From Tyto alba (Eukaryota; Chordata; Aves; Strigiformes; Tytonidae), in the NCBI RefSeq assembly GCF_018691265.1, contig NW_024881278.1, forward strand, positions 4,044,001 to 4,108,000: a stretch of DNA of 64,000 nt, read 5' to 3'. The position numbers were made by a program, and so were the translations under genes. A model generated the notes under the pieces. The model saw only the letters and a list, made by a program, of their open reading frames with translations, was not told the origin of the DNA and did not search any database. The stretch's first letter is position 1. Each line of letters opens with the position of its first letter. This document shows, in pieces, positions 1-12,900 of the stretch.

Positions 1-3000
1 TAATTCTGGTTGAAAGTTAACCTTGAAAACAGTTTTACAATTAATTTTAATTGGTTTCCATTTAGCAGCTAAAATAATTTCTCATAAATGGCATTATGCC
101 AAATGCGATCTCTGTTGCCTTTCTAGTGGCAGAGAACTCATGACTGTAAAATAAGTGAGAGAATCAAAGGCTGTAGTGTGTTGCAAAATGGATCCTGGGG
201 GAAACTAATAACTTACTGTGGAGCTGGAAACTAGAATACCATTTTTTTTTTCCCCCCCCTCCTTTTTTATCCCTTTAGAACAGCGGTAACTATGTATCTG
301 GAGGATGCTCTGCACTTTTACTTCTGAATTAAAAAAACCCGGCTGGATGAGCACGTGATGAACTTGCTCAACACTAAAGAAGAGCACATACATTCTTTGG
401 GTTCTTAAAATAATCTCCCAAGGGAACATTGTGGTTCTTTGAGACTGAAGACTACATGAATGCCAAATAAAGTTTCCATGTACTGACTAATCCAGTAGCT
501 ATCCATCATTCTGCCGGCCTGATTCCAGTTCTAATTCCCTTTGTCTTTTTCTCAGCCTGACTGAACCATGCATTGTCCTTTGGAGTTGTTACATACACAC
601 CAATGACAGCAGGTTTTCCTCTTGGGGAATCCCCCATTAAAAGACATTCTTCAGTGGCACCTCTTCTACCTTTAATACACACGTAACTGCCTTGACACCA
701 GTATTTTCAGTTTGAGCTATTCTAGGCATTTAGATCCAATTCTATACTGCATTTCTCTATGTGTAGCTGTGAAAAGACAAACAGAGTTTTATGAGGCTCT
801 GGAAAAACATTTCCTAATTGTTAATCATATGTATGGAATCAAATTTCTCCTATTTCTAGGTAAGACAGCCCTTCAACTAGAACTACAACTGCAGTGGCTT
901 AAGTAGTAAAAAAAATCCACACTGTATCAGAAAAAGATAAACATTGACTAGTCACACTGTTCTGAAGGAATGGATCTGCTATGACTCATGAGCTGGCAGA
1001 AAATTTATCAGAAGGTACATTTTTCAAGGGAAGGCCAGATCTTTAAATAAAATCTTTCAGGGAGACTTTTTTTGGCAGAAACATCAGTTTCCAAATAAAC
1101 ATTGAATGCCTGAAACATGGTAAATATTAGCCCAAAATGAAAATACAAGAGAAAGTTCCACTACATGGCTTTCATCATATAAAAGACCAGGGAGAAATTA
1201 CTTTGAGGCACTTTGATGACAATTCATAGCTGAAATACATCATCTAGGGATGAAACGTTTTTACCCAATCTCAACTTCCCTTGTGAAGATAGGCCTAATT
1301 TACTGGCCTTCAAAGGACTAATATAAATCATTACAGTTTTGGCCTCTATGTTTCCTGTGAAGTAATTTTTAAACTTTAAGAAGTTCATCATCATCTCTGC
1401 ATGAACAACAATAACAAAATAATAGAACTCACAACCCCCTAGCCCCACACAACTCTATTAATTGCCAGAACCTTTCTTTTTTGTTGGTGTTGCTGTTGTT
1501 TTAATTGATTACAAATTCAAAGCTTCAGAGCACAGCAATCTTAAAGGCTAGTTTTCAGTCCTTTCAGAGATTGTGAAGCTTTAGGAAAAGCGTAATCTAA
1601 AACACTGGCAGGGCAAGGACCAATTTAACTGTGCTGCAACTGTCGCCACAGTTTCTACCAGTGATATTCAAAATATTAAAATGTATCTTAATGTAGCAAT
1701 CGCTGGGACTTTAAATGGGTGTTTGTGGACACAAAACCAAAGAAGGCAGGAATAAAAGCAGCTAGAATGAATTTCAGTTGTAAAAAATACAATTCTGAAC
1801 TTTTTGAATATTACCACGCCTACAGCATTTATACACTGGACTGAAAAGTCAATGACATCAATTCCACTGGTTTCAAACGACTCTAAATTAGATCCCAAGC
1901 ACCATCAGCAGCAAAGAATATTAAAAATATAAGCAGAAGGCAGTAAGCAAAATGCTGTGTTAATCTGATTCTACTGTAGTCACCTGTGTTCCAAGCTTGT
2001 GGCAAAGCACATGAAACAGCTTCCCAGTGAACATAATTTGGATATGGAAGGTCCAGTTGTCAGCCCTTCCAGAAGTGCAAATTGGAGGAATTAAGTAGTG
2101 TAGGCATCCTAGTCCAAGGTCAGTTCCTTTGCTGGTAAGAGCTGTTGTGAAGCAAGCTAGAAATGAGGGCCTGTCCCTCTTTTCCTCAGGAAGTGATTTT
2201 AAGCAGAGCCTTTACTGCTGGCCCCTGCCTCTGCTCTGTCCCAGTTGTGCATCCATGCCCAGACTGCTACCTCCCTGACTCTAACACCCCTCCTGCCCAC
2301 GTTTCCTGGCTTGGCCTCAGACCTGCCTCATCACTGCTGATGGCCACATCTCTATGCCTAACCCCGACCCCTCCTGGTCATCCCTCCTGCTGACACAGTC
2401 ACCATGCTCTGCTCCTGGCTCCCCTGTCCTTGCAGAGCAGCCAGTTCTTGCTGCTCCCTCACACCAGCTTGGAACGGGAGGCTTATCACAGGCTGAAACT
2501 TTAACAGTGACAGAAGTACAAGCCATTTGTGATTTTTAGACAGCTCCTCTATTTTTCCCACTGGAAATCTTAGGCCGCTCCTTATGCCTACACACTGCTA
2601 ATGTATTCCCAATACACAAGAAATTGAAGATGCCTGCTGCAAAAACGAAAGAAAAAAAAAAATCTAATGTAAGACTTAAAGCTTTGAAAGTCAAGAGTTG
2701 CAAACTTGCACATGCTAGTGTACTGTAGACTGCATTTGTTCTCAAGAGTACATTTGTAAAACACATTTTAAATTAATTCTTCTATTTCTTTCCCTCAAAT
2801 GCATTTCTCCCACCAAAGCCTTTGAAAGTATCCAATATCCAAAGAATTAAAAAAAAAAAAACAACAAACAAACAAACAAAAAAACCAAACCCAAACAACC
2901 TTGTATTACTCATGTGCTCAGAGCTTTGATTTTTCCTACACAATTTGAGTCCATTTCTCCTTTTCCTAAAATAAATGGCAGTCTCACCAGAGTAAGGTTG

Positions 3001-4119
3001 GGATCAAACCCTTTAATTAAAAACAAACATTTATTCACTTCAGTTTGGCAATGATTAGTACTTTCATATTCCCATTTGTATGGGCTAAATAGTTGCTTTG
3101 TACACATAAATTAATACATTCAAAGTTAAAATAATATCCTATGTTCTGCTGCCCTTCTCCAAAGATAATGTGATCTATTAAAAGAGTGTTTCTACAGGAA
3201 GGCCTACAACAGGACAGACTTTCACTGCTGGCTGTCATTTCTCCTTGGCTGTTCAAAGGCAACACCCCTCATACATGTTAAAGTACCTCTCAACAGTTTG
3301 TAACTCAGGAAGTTGTGTGCATCAGCAGATCAAGTAGTACTAGTACTAGTGAATATGCAAAAAAGGAGACCAAAATGAAAAAATTAATGTTTTTCAATAG
3401 TCTATTTCAACATCTGCACACAACATTTCACTAAAATGGATATCTCTCTATTTTTCTACCATGAACCCACCATTTTGCCATGACTATCAGCCCCAGATTG
3501 CTCATGTAAGACCATATTGCTAAGGGAACTAGTGACTATTTGTCTTTATTTAACAACAATGAAAATTGGATAGCATGGAGTGATAGGGGATGAATTGTGC
3601 CATCCATTTCCAGGAGAGAAGCAGCAGGAACTCATTACTTTTTACAAAGAGTTTCTGGTTTTCAGAAGATGAAAGGCCTAGTACACAGTCATTTGGTAAA
3701 TGCACTTTTACATTTATCCAAAAAGTTGTTGGCAGTTTTCAGAGAAAGCTGTTTTTAAGAAATGATGAATTTCTATAAGGATGCTTTGAGCATCTGTGTG
3801 TCAATGAAACAAAATGGGAATATATAGGTTTTTTTAGTATTTAAATTAAGTTACTCTGTACTGAATCTTTTAAAAATAATTTCTCATTAAGGTATTTCAA
3901 GAACAATGAGAGTTAAATTAAGATGCTGTCCACAGACAATCATGTTAAAGAACATACTGTGTATCTACCTTGAAAATGCCAAGTGACTGTGTTGTTGCTA
4001 GTTAGCTATACTCTTTCCTAAATGACAAACACAGGATTCAAGTACAACAGCAGTAAAACCTTTGGGAGTATATCATTGTTGTCTTATGTATCTGTTAGAG
4101 AGCTTTTTATCTGTGCTCC
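1..4119. other. Intergenic, no gene seen
   Basis: AT-rich sequence with short simple repeats, such as an (AAAC)n tract near 2850-2898. A CpG-poor but GC-richer block at about 2160-2500, with many CCTGCC-type words, may be a decayed repeat that I cannot classify. No open frame looks like a known protein. Confidence 0.6.
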
Positions 4120-4255
4120 ACAGTCCATTTGCGGTCAGGGAAGCAAATGCACCAGGAGGTGAGGTGAATCGTTCAGAGTGGCAGGGAAGGGACCAGAACC
4201 CATTCTCCTCACTCAGCTGGTAGCTTGATCCCCCCTGCTACACACTTGAGATGAT
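4120..4255 (-). mobile_element. Possible ancient tRNA-derived SINE relic
   Basis: On the minus strand AGCAGGGG, GGGTTCTGGTCCC (B-box-like) and CTGCCACT occur in the order found in tRNA-derived amniote SINEs/MIR-like elements. The copy is highly decayed, and the call is by eye only. Confidence 0.4.
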
Positions 4256-7200
4256 GCCAGCTCAATGCAAGCTTCTGTTCAAGTAATATCTTAGCAGAAA
4301 TGGGCTAATTTCATCGGTTCTCTTATTTTAAGATATGCACATGTGTTCCATTGTATGATCTGACATTCGAAACTGACTAAATTATACAGTGATCTTAAGA
4401 TATTTTTAGTAACAGTTATTTTACAGCTGGAACATGCCTCACAAGTAGCCTGCAGAAGCTTTTCAGCTCAGACCTTACTGTAATCCCCAATATTTTTTTC
4501 ACTCCTTCATGTCCCTGTGTGACATACTTAAAGTCAACTGTTTGATTTAAAAACAAAACAAAAAAAAGGTAATTTAGAATTAAGCATTCACATTCACACA
4601 GGAAAATGCTTTGTTTCTAATGCTCAGCCCGAGTACCTTTTTAAACCTGGCAAAGAGCCTAATTCTCTTGGGTTTCAATAAGATGCAGGATACAAAGTGC
4701 TCAATATTCACTGAGCTTTTTAAAAACACAGATTATATCCATAAGAGCTTCCTGGTTGCTCACCCACTCTTAGGCCAGAGGTTGGAAGAGGAATTTGAAG
4801 ACTGTGCCTATCTCCACACTCCTGGTTGGTGACCTCAAAGGAAAGGAACAGGCCAGTATGCTTCTTGCCATGCTTCCAGGCACATAGTGGAAGAAGCTGG
4901 TGGCAGAGAGTGAAGGGGCACTGTCACTCCTTCCAAGACCAGGCAATAACTGAAGTCTCAATCTGTTGCCATGCCTTGCACAGCTTTAATCTTGGTTTTT
5001 TTAGCATCTTTTTCTTTTTTTTTTTTTTCTTTTCCTTCAATTTATTGTAATGGAAGCAATGCATTAAGAAGCAATGTTTTGACAAGAAAATCAAAACAAG
5101 CCTATGAAACTGTTCCTTTTAAAGTAATTATCAAAGTCCAAATTCATTTCAGCAAGGAAATCTGAGCTTTAACCTGGTAATTAATGGAGATGATTCCAGA
5201 AAGAGGACTCATTTTTCATATACTATAATGACAGATCTTGTTTTCCATAAAAAAGTTGAGAAGGCTTGTGAGCATTCTGCCAGGTTTCAGACAACATACT
5301 GTTTAACACCAAGGCCTCCAAGAAGTAATTTTATTTCCTATCTTTATGTGCAGCTGAATTTTCTCCAGGGCAGAGAATGTAGACTGACTGTCAGAAGCTG
5401 GGAGCTGCAAAATCTAGACACAGCACATTTTGCTATATTCGATTTATGCCCCTTGTTTTCAAAATAAGAAAAAATGTTGCTGAAGGTGCAGGCAGATAAT
5501 TTACTTCGTGTTATTTTATTAGTTTTACTTTTAGTTGGGATTTTTATTTATAATATGTACAAGGGCAGAAGGTGAAACGAGTTTATTACTTCTGTAGAGG
5601 CAGCAAAAGAGTTTTCTAAATATGCATTGGAACAACCACCATCAAGAGTCCAATAATAAGATCACATATGTCCCAAACAGAAAACAGATCATTAACACTG
5701 TTTAGTTTAAATAAGATTTTCTTACATCCATTTGTATGAAGTCAGTGAAGTTTTAACTGCAATGCAAGACCTACATGGAACTGTCCCCTACAGTTTCTAC
5801 TATCTAGAACACACAAGTAGGTAAACAACTGGAAAAAAGCCAAAGAAAAATTTCTAATCCATATGAAAATTCAGTTCTAATGTATCTAATGATACTGACC
5901 CCATTGCTTTGACACCATTAAAAATTGGAATGTTAGAAACCAGTCCACTGCAATCAGTGGAGCTCTATCAAGGTAAAGTGACTCTGAACATGGAGTTCAT
6001 CAAGCACTCAGCGTGACACAAAGATCATTCAAGTTTATACCTGTCCTGTAGCAATTCTCTCTGGTCTGGAAAAGTCCCATTAAAGTAAATTGCAGAAGTG
6101 ATTTCTGCCATAAAGAACTGGGGAATAGAGGGAGAGGAGGGGGAAAGACATCAGTAACGTATTCAATAAAGATTTCATTGTGTTGCAATCTTCTAAAGTG
6201 ACTTGAAACGAGGTTCACCACCACATTTTTCTCACAAAAGCAAAGTCAAGACAGAAAATTTCAAAACATTAAAAAGCTCAAGTCAGATCTCCGAATGCTT
6301 AGAATGATACTGTATTTTCTGGAATCAATGGAACTTGAAAGCTATTTAGGGCTGTATTAGGGGTTATTTTATCCCTGAAGGAGTGTATGCTAACATCTGT
6401 TCAATATGCTTTCATGTGAGCACACTGATTTTTCACTTTTATTTGCCTCATGCTAAGCTTTCTGAATAAGTCTTAAAGCACTTTGGGTCAGATTATATGA
6501 ACTATTATAAATGAACTCTTACCATAGTTCCCTTCAACATTCCTTCCAGACTCTCTTCCTTGTACTATACCCTAACGAAAGCAGCATGCAAATTGTACGC
6601 AGCAAGCCAGGTAAAAGTGATAAGCAGCATGAATACTGGGGGGAAAAAAAAAAAAAAAAAAAAAAAATCACACAGATACATTCTGCTTCTGTCCTCACTC
6701 ATGCAGAGTAGTGTGCATATGCTGAAATGGAAGGATGGATGTGAAAAGACTCCCTAGGCAACTTGGCCTCAAGAGCCTCCCTTAACTCCAGCATCATCTC
6801 CAAACGAGGATATGGGTTGCAGTGATGCATAGAGTTAAAGTTCAGCATTCTGCCTCCAATCTATGATGCTTCTTTTTCACAGTGCAGCACATGAGGAGAG
6901 TCTCCATGGGCAGCCTTCCAGCTGCCATCCCAGTTCCAGGCTTGAGAAAGTTTGTCCCCTCCCCCCTCTACTCTGGCAACATAGAAGAGGCAGAGCAGAA
7001 AGCCAGCTGTCTCATTTTGAGCCCATGCAATCGATTTCTGCTAGTGACCTACAATTTCTAGACAATGGAAGTTGAGAAAGCCATCTTTACTTTGCACACA
7101 TAATCCGATAATGATGTTCTCACAGGGACTGATTACCCTCCCAGAAGAGGTCTGGGCACCTAGGCATACCTGGAAAAAGCGATCATTAAATGCTGTCTTT

Positions 7201-7830
7201 CCAATGTGGTAGTGTTTTTTTCTCCACTCTACATTGATGGAAATACTGGGCATACCATTAGCCCATACAGCTCTCATTGACTTGCTTAAGTGCAGAAATG
7301 GAAATTTCAAGAGAGTTTATTACTACTTATCTTTAAAGCACTATGCTTCTGTTTGTGTCTCATTATAAGCTAATAAGGAAATAAGTAATCAATTGCCTGG
7401 TGGACATGTGTATGTTGCAGAGAGTTAAATCTGTAAGTATATGCTCTAAAATGTTACAAATAAAAGGTGCTAGAACACAGTTTGGCCACATTGGAGCAGA
7501 GGCTGGAAAAAACAAGCAACAGCTTAACATACAAAAACAAAGAAAAGAAAATGTAAACGCTCTCTGGAAGTATGGATAGATATTTCTTAATAAAGATTTG
7601 GAATCAAGCATCCACAATGAAGAGAGAGAGCCAGTCATTCTACTTGCTGCTATGGACATGCCTCAAGTACATCTTAAAGAGACAGCTGAACACTGGGGAG
7701 TAAGGCCTCGTGGAGAAAAGGACAAGTAAAAGTACTCAAAACCCCACAGTTCTGCTAAAAAGAAAGCACATATGCCATTCATGTATAAGCTTACACCACA
7801 CAAGAAAGCTCACTCAAGATCAAACCTCCC
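4256..7830. other. Intergenic, no gene seen
   Basis: AT-rich DNA. Apart from the poly(A) run at 6644, I see nothing I can name. Open frames are under 100 codons and show no family signature. Confidence 0.6.
6644..6667. repeat. Poly(A) run of 24
   Basis: A pure A run follows GGGGG. No retroposon body was recognised upstream. Confidence 0.9.
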
Positions 7831-7984
7831 CAGGAATATGGTGGAGTCACCATCACTAGAAGTTTTCAGTGCAACTGGTCAGGTTGCTAGATAATCTCAC
7901 CTATGCTTCCTTTTCTGTGAAAGACTGGACCAGATGATATTTTGAGGCCTTTTCCAACCTGAGCTGTTCTAGGATTCCATGATT
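7831..7984 (+). mobile_element. CR1 LINE 3' fragment
   Basis: The stretch GGTGGAGTCACCATCACTAG through GACTGGACCAGATGATATTTTGAGGCC to the TTCTAGGATTCCATGATT end matches the 3' end of avian CR1 retrotransposons, truncated at its 5' side as usual. The terminal octamer-like repeat is degenerate, so the copy is old. Confidence 0.8.
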
Positions 7985-9639
7985 AAAATAACCCCCCCTT
8001 CACCTTCTGTGAAGCAGAGTATTCTTCCACAGTCCCACAGTGACTTAAGGCTTGATTTGTTGCCAAGACATTTCAGGGCCAGTGTTAATTCCTTGACATT
8101 GTGAAGGAAAATTGAGAAACCTTCAGAGTCTCAGAAACTGCAACAAAGCTGCTGCTCAGACCGAGGCTCTGCACAGCAAGAGAGGCTAGCAGTACCAGCA
8201 AGGAAACCAAGCTCAGCCTGAAAACAGAATGTCATTACCAAGGTGCCGATATCCTAAGAGAAGCAAAATCTACTTAGCAGGAGGTGCTATCTTAATTTTG
8301 CTATCCTGTAATCAGCTGTTGACAAACTGTTAATTGACTGAGCACAGCATCCACCAACACAAGCAAGTGTTGAGGAGGACATGGGTTGTCTAACTGGCTG
8401 CATTCCCAATCTGTCATCACGTTTTCAAAAGATAAGTACACAACTGGTTCATCACACAGAAATGGAAATCACACCTGCTTCAAGCTGTCGTTAACATACT
8501 ACAATGCCAAGTAACTGGGAGAGAAGTAGGAAATGCAAGTTGTGTTTGCATCTAGAGCAGGCATTTGCCTTCACTTCATAAAATCAGCAGCGCAGATTCC
8601 ACCACAGTCAGTGGAGCAGCACTTGGTCCATAGAATGCTAAAAAGAGAGGGAAGGAAAGAATCTTTATTTATTTCTTACAGTACTAGATCTAAGAGGCAA
8701 CTCATCGGTTACAAAGCCGCAGGTCTTAAGCAAATAAAGGAACTATTTTTGCAGTATGAAGCATAATTAAGTTGTGGAACCTACCGCTAAAGGATCCAAG
8801 AACTATGAACAAGTTCAAAGAGGGGCTAAGGAAATTCAGAGAAGTCCATTGCTGACAATTAAAGGTAAATCAAATGTTCCAGAAACCCTTATTAGTGCCA
8901 GGTGTTTCCAAGATAGAAAAGATGGTATGCACAGCCTGAACTTGTACTCCTTCCCTAGGAATTTGTCACTACCCAGCATCAAGACAAGACCCTTGGCCTG
9001 ACAGAAATTTGTCTGATCCAGACTTGCAATTCTTATATTTAGGTTTAGTCAGATGAGAAAGAGGAGCCCAGTCTGAGAGTCCATAAGCAGGTAACTAAGG
9101 GAAATCTCACAAATACGCTTCATCTTAGTAACATTTTTTCTTTTAACTCTCCAGATTTAGGATGAGCTGTCACATGGTATTTGCTATAATTTCCAATTTG
9201 TAAGCAAGTACAGCAGTAATATTAACATCCCTCGCTAGGGTACTCTGATATCAAAGTGCTTTTAAAGGTACTCACCTGTACGAAGGGTTAGTGTAAAGCA
9301 TTAGTGACCAGTAAGATTGAAGGGGACATAATTGGAAAAAGCCCCTTAACTCACTTTTAATATCATACAGCTTGTCAAGTACATCTGAACATAGAGGTAG
9401 AACACCCCCCAAAAAAGCCATTGTGTTTCAAACCAAACTCCTACATCTGCCAAAAAAACCCTTTCTTGAGGATGAAATGAAAAATAGGCTGCAAAAATCC
9501 CATTAGCAAACTCAGTACAACATTTGCCCTTGCATGATGAATGGTTATTTGGAAATAGAAGAGCAGTAGGTATTTGTTTTGTCCAAATAAATAAAGTACT
9601 GAAAAGACAAGCAGAAAACCCAACTGAGTTGTTAGAACA

Positions 9640-9775
9640 ACACAGTGATGGAAGCCCACTTAACTCTGTTCTACTCTGATGAGCTTGGTGACCTTGGGCT
9701 ATATCAGTCATTCTCAATCTGCATCAGTTTCACTAACCTTACTAAGATATTCAGGATAAAAATATATTTAGGGTG
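9640..9775 (+). mobile_element. Possible MIR-like (CORE-SINE) relic
   Basis: GCTTGGTGACCTTGGGC followed by TCAATCTGCATCAGTTTCAC and an AGGATAAAAATA tail follows the conserved MIR core order (GTGACCTTGGGCAAGT, CTCAGTTTC, GGATAATAATA). It is diverged. Confidence 0.45.
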
Positions 9776-9834
9776 TGCACACAGCATTATGTGTAAAAGA
9801 GCTTATAGAGACCTTTTCAAACCTCTTAAAACCT

Positions 9835-9945
9835 GAAGCTACAAAGGCGACTGCTTGATCTGCCCCTTTATCTTCATTAACATTAAACCAGAAGCTACAA
9901 AGGAGACTGCTTGATTTGTCCCTTTATCTTCATTAACATTAAACC
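9835..9945. repeat. 56-bp tandem duplication
   Basis: Two adjacent copies (9835-9890 and 9891-9945) begin GAAGCTACAAAGG and end CATTAACATTAAACC. They differ at only a few positions, so the duplication is fairly recent. Confidence 0.9.
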
Positions 9946-12900
9946 TCTCACCTGGATGCCTTGAGAAACAGCTGAACAGAGACTGCAAAGCAGCTCAAAG
10001 ATGGCAAGACATACAGCAAACTGCCACAAAACAGCAAGATGTACTGTAAAACGTGCTGGCAAAGGGAAAGATACTTGTTTCAAGTCAGAGAAGAAGGAAA
10101 TTTTGATCTGAAAAGACATTTTTACTGGGCAGTTGTCCTTAGACAGCAGAGGAGACTTACATGCTCCCATTGTTTTCTCATGCCTCAGGAAAGCTTAGAA
10201 GTCCAAACATCTCCTCTAGCATTCTTCCGCCTTCCAGCTTGTATTTTAACAAACAGTCTGTCCAGTTCTTCAGAACAAAAGTAGGCTGACAGTTAAAGCT
10301 GTGAGGGCAGCATGGCAATCTTATTAAGTATGCCAGGTTTGTTATGCTACTCTGCAGAAAAATACCGAGTGATACTAATTGAAATCCGACTGAATGAGTA
10401 CTCAAACTGCAACACTTTCAAAAGCTTTAATTGCATCTGGCCTGGGTACAGAGATAGATACACACATTCCTTATCTGATTTCTCCAGGAACCTACTGTTG
10501 GCCATTCATGGAAACTAGATACTCCTCAAATGGGTGTGTGATCTGAATACGATACTTGTGTTCACACTTCTTGCATGCAGGATATACAAAAAGCTCTTAC
10601 TGTAGACGACATTAAACATCTCACTTCTTATCTCTTTTCTTGAAGTAGCAATAATCTCCATTCCTCACCAGGCTGAGAATAAGTAGGTTCTTTCAGAAGA
10701 TTAGTTCAGCATCCGGTAATCTGTTTGTCTAAACAGCCTATTCTAAACTACAGAAGCAAATCCCACTCCCTAATCCTGTTGGTTTCATTTCTGTGACAAG
10801 CATGCATCTTATTGCAACAAAATACCATGCAGCATTTGTCATTTGAGAGACTTTCTTCCCTTACTTAGGCCAATTAAACTCTAAAAAAATTTTATGATGG
10901 AAACAGTGGATTACCCATTTCTAGATATCTTCAAAGCAAGACTACATGCTTCTCGGTGTTATTAAAGTCTCAGGAAACTCTAATTTTTAAAAATGACACT
11001 CACTTTTGCTCCCTGTAGTTTCATGCCAGCCCTAGTCTACCTGTCTTGCCACTGAGCACATCAGGTAACAACAGCAAAAGCAGTGTAAGACCATGCGTGG
11101 GGCTGAGCCAGGTCCTGACATCGACCCCAGCACAGACCCAACCACACCACCATCCTGCTGGATCTGAACATGGCACACAGACCCACAGCGAGCCAACGGA
11201 ATCAGTCCACAGCCCTGGATACAACAAAGGGATGAATCAGGCCCACGGGCCATCTAAACAGCCCTGATAATAGCAACAGAAGATAAAACCACAAAATAAG
11301 TACCAAAGGCAACCACAAGACACAGCTAGAGACTAACATTCCTACAGTAAAGCTCAAACCAGAATATAGGATCTAGGCCTGAGCTTAAATGGGGCCCAAG
11401 GGCCTATGGGGAGGGGTGTGGGCAGGGGTCCCAGGTGAGGCTGCTCAGGGCCAATAGAGCTTATTAGTGCCCTCAGGGTGCTGTCATAAGTTTTTGCAAT
11501 CGGAGGGCTCTGGAATAGCTAGCCATCATCTGAATTTGTAAATATGTAGAACTGAATAGTCCTTTTTACCTAGAAAGACAGGCTTCAGGCACACAGAGAG
11601 CACTTCAATGTATGGCGGGCTATAGCTCATAACAAGGGTTTGATGTGTTTTGTTAAAACACAATTGAGGTTTGTTTTTTCATAGCTATGTTCGCTACTGC
11701 ATACAGAAAACTTTTACCGATCTTAGTAGCTATAAACTTTTGCCAACAATATTCTCACTGTTGGTTGTATGAGCATGTAATTAATTTTATAGCTCTGAGT
11801 AGGAGAATGCTATTTTCTAATTGCCACGGTTCTTCACTGTATCTATTGCAATGGCTTTTAACATTAGGGATTTTTTAGCTTGTCCACCTACTACAGTGGT
11901 CTCTGCCTTTCCACGGAGCCTGGATTAGCAGATAATGCTCTGCACATTTGGAGCCTGTAATTCTAAGTTTCTCTATCTAGTCAAATAGATGTCAGGAAGC
12001 TAAAAGTAGTGGTTGGATTTGTTTGCTCTTAAGCCCCTTCTGTAATATACCTTTTCCTGTCTATAGAAGGTTCTGGTGGTTACTTTGCTAATAAGCAAAT
12101 ACAGCTGAGGACACAAGGACCAGTCATTTAAGAACCATCTATACCTCTACCAGAGACCCTTAGAAGACAAAACAAGAATAGAATGTAGAAACAATAGGAG
12201 TGCTGAAGTAACCTCAAGGGAAGGGCTACACCTTCTCTGCAGTCCCCAAGCATTATTGAGATTTTATATTTTGCTTGATATTTATAATAAGAGATGGTAG
12301 TGAGTCTCAAAAGAAATTTTGGGTATAAACCCCACGGTTGTTCTTGGGCACAGGAAGCGGTCAGCACCTGTTAGCAGCCAAAATGTTGTTCTAATTGTCT
12401 GGCCTCTTGAACAGATTTTACTGGGAGGTAACTGAACCACAAGTAGCAGCAAATGGTAGGCAGATAGTTAAGAGGACTCAAAAAATGTCTGTTACATCTC
12501 TAAATGGCAGCCCTCTGTTTTAGAAAGTGACAGCAGAGCTCATTTCTTAGGGTGTGGTGGGACTTGCGTGACTCCCTGCACATTCTTATGGCTTTTTTCT
12601 GCCTTCTGCAACAGAAATCATAGGGCTGCATTTAGGAGGTTGCTTGGAGGGTTTGATAATTTAAAATAACTCCTACTATTTTTTAAACTGCAATAAAGAA
12701 TTTTTTCTTCTACCTCAATAAGGCATGAAATTCAGCTTCTCACAAAGATGGGTGAAAAGAGGAACAAGGGTGATGTTGTGTTAGAAGCTGTGATTTAGCA
12801 GGACATATTCCATACGTACAGATCTGTATTTAGATCAAAATGAAACAGGTAATTTATAGCTATATCCTAACAGTTTTCCAAAAGTGCAAATCTCTAAAGC

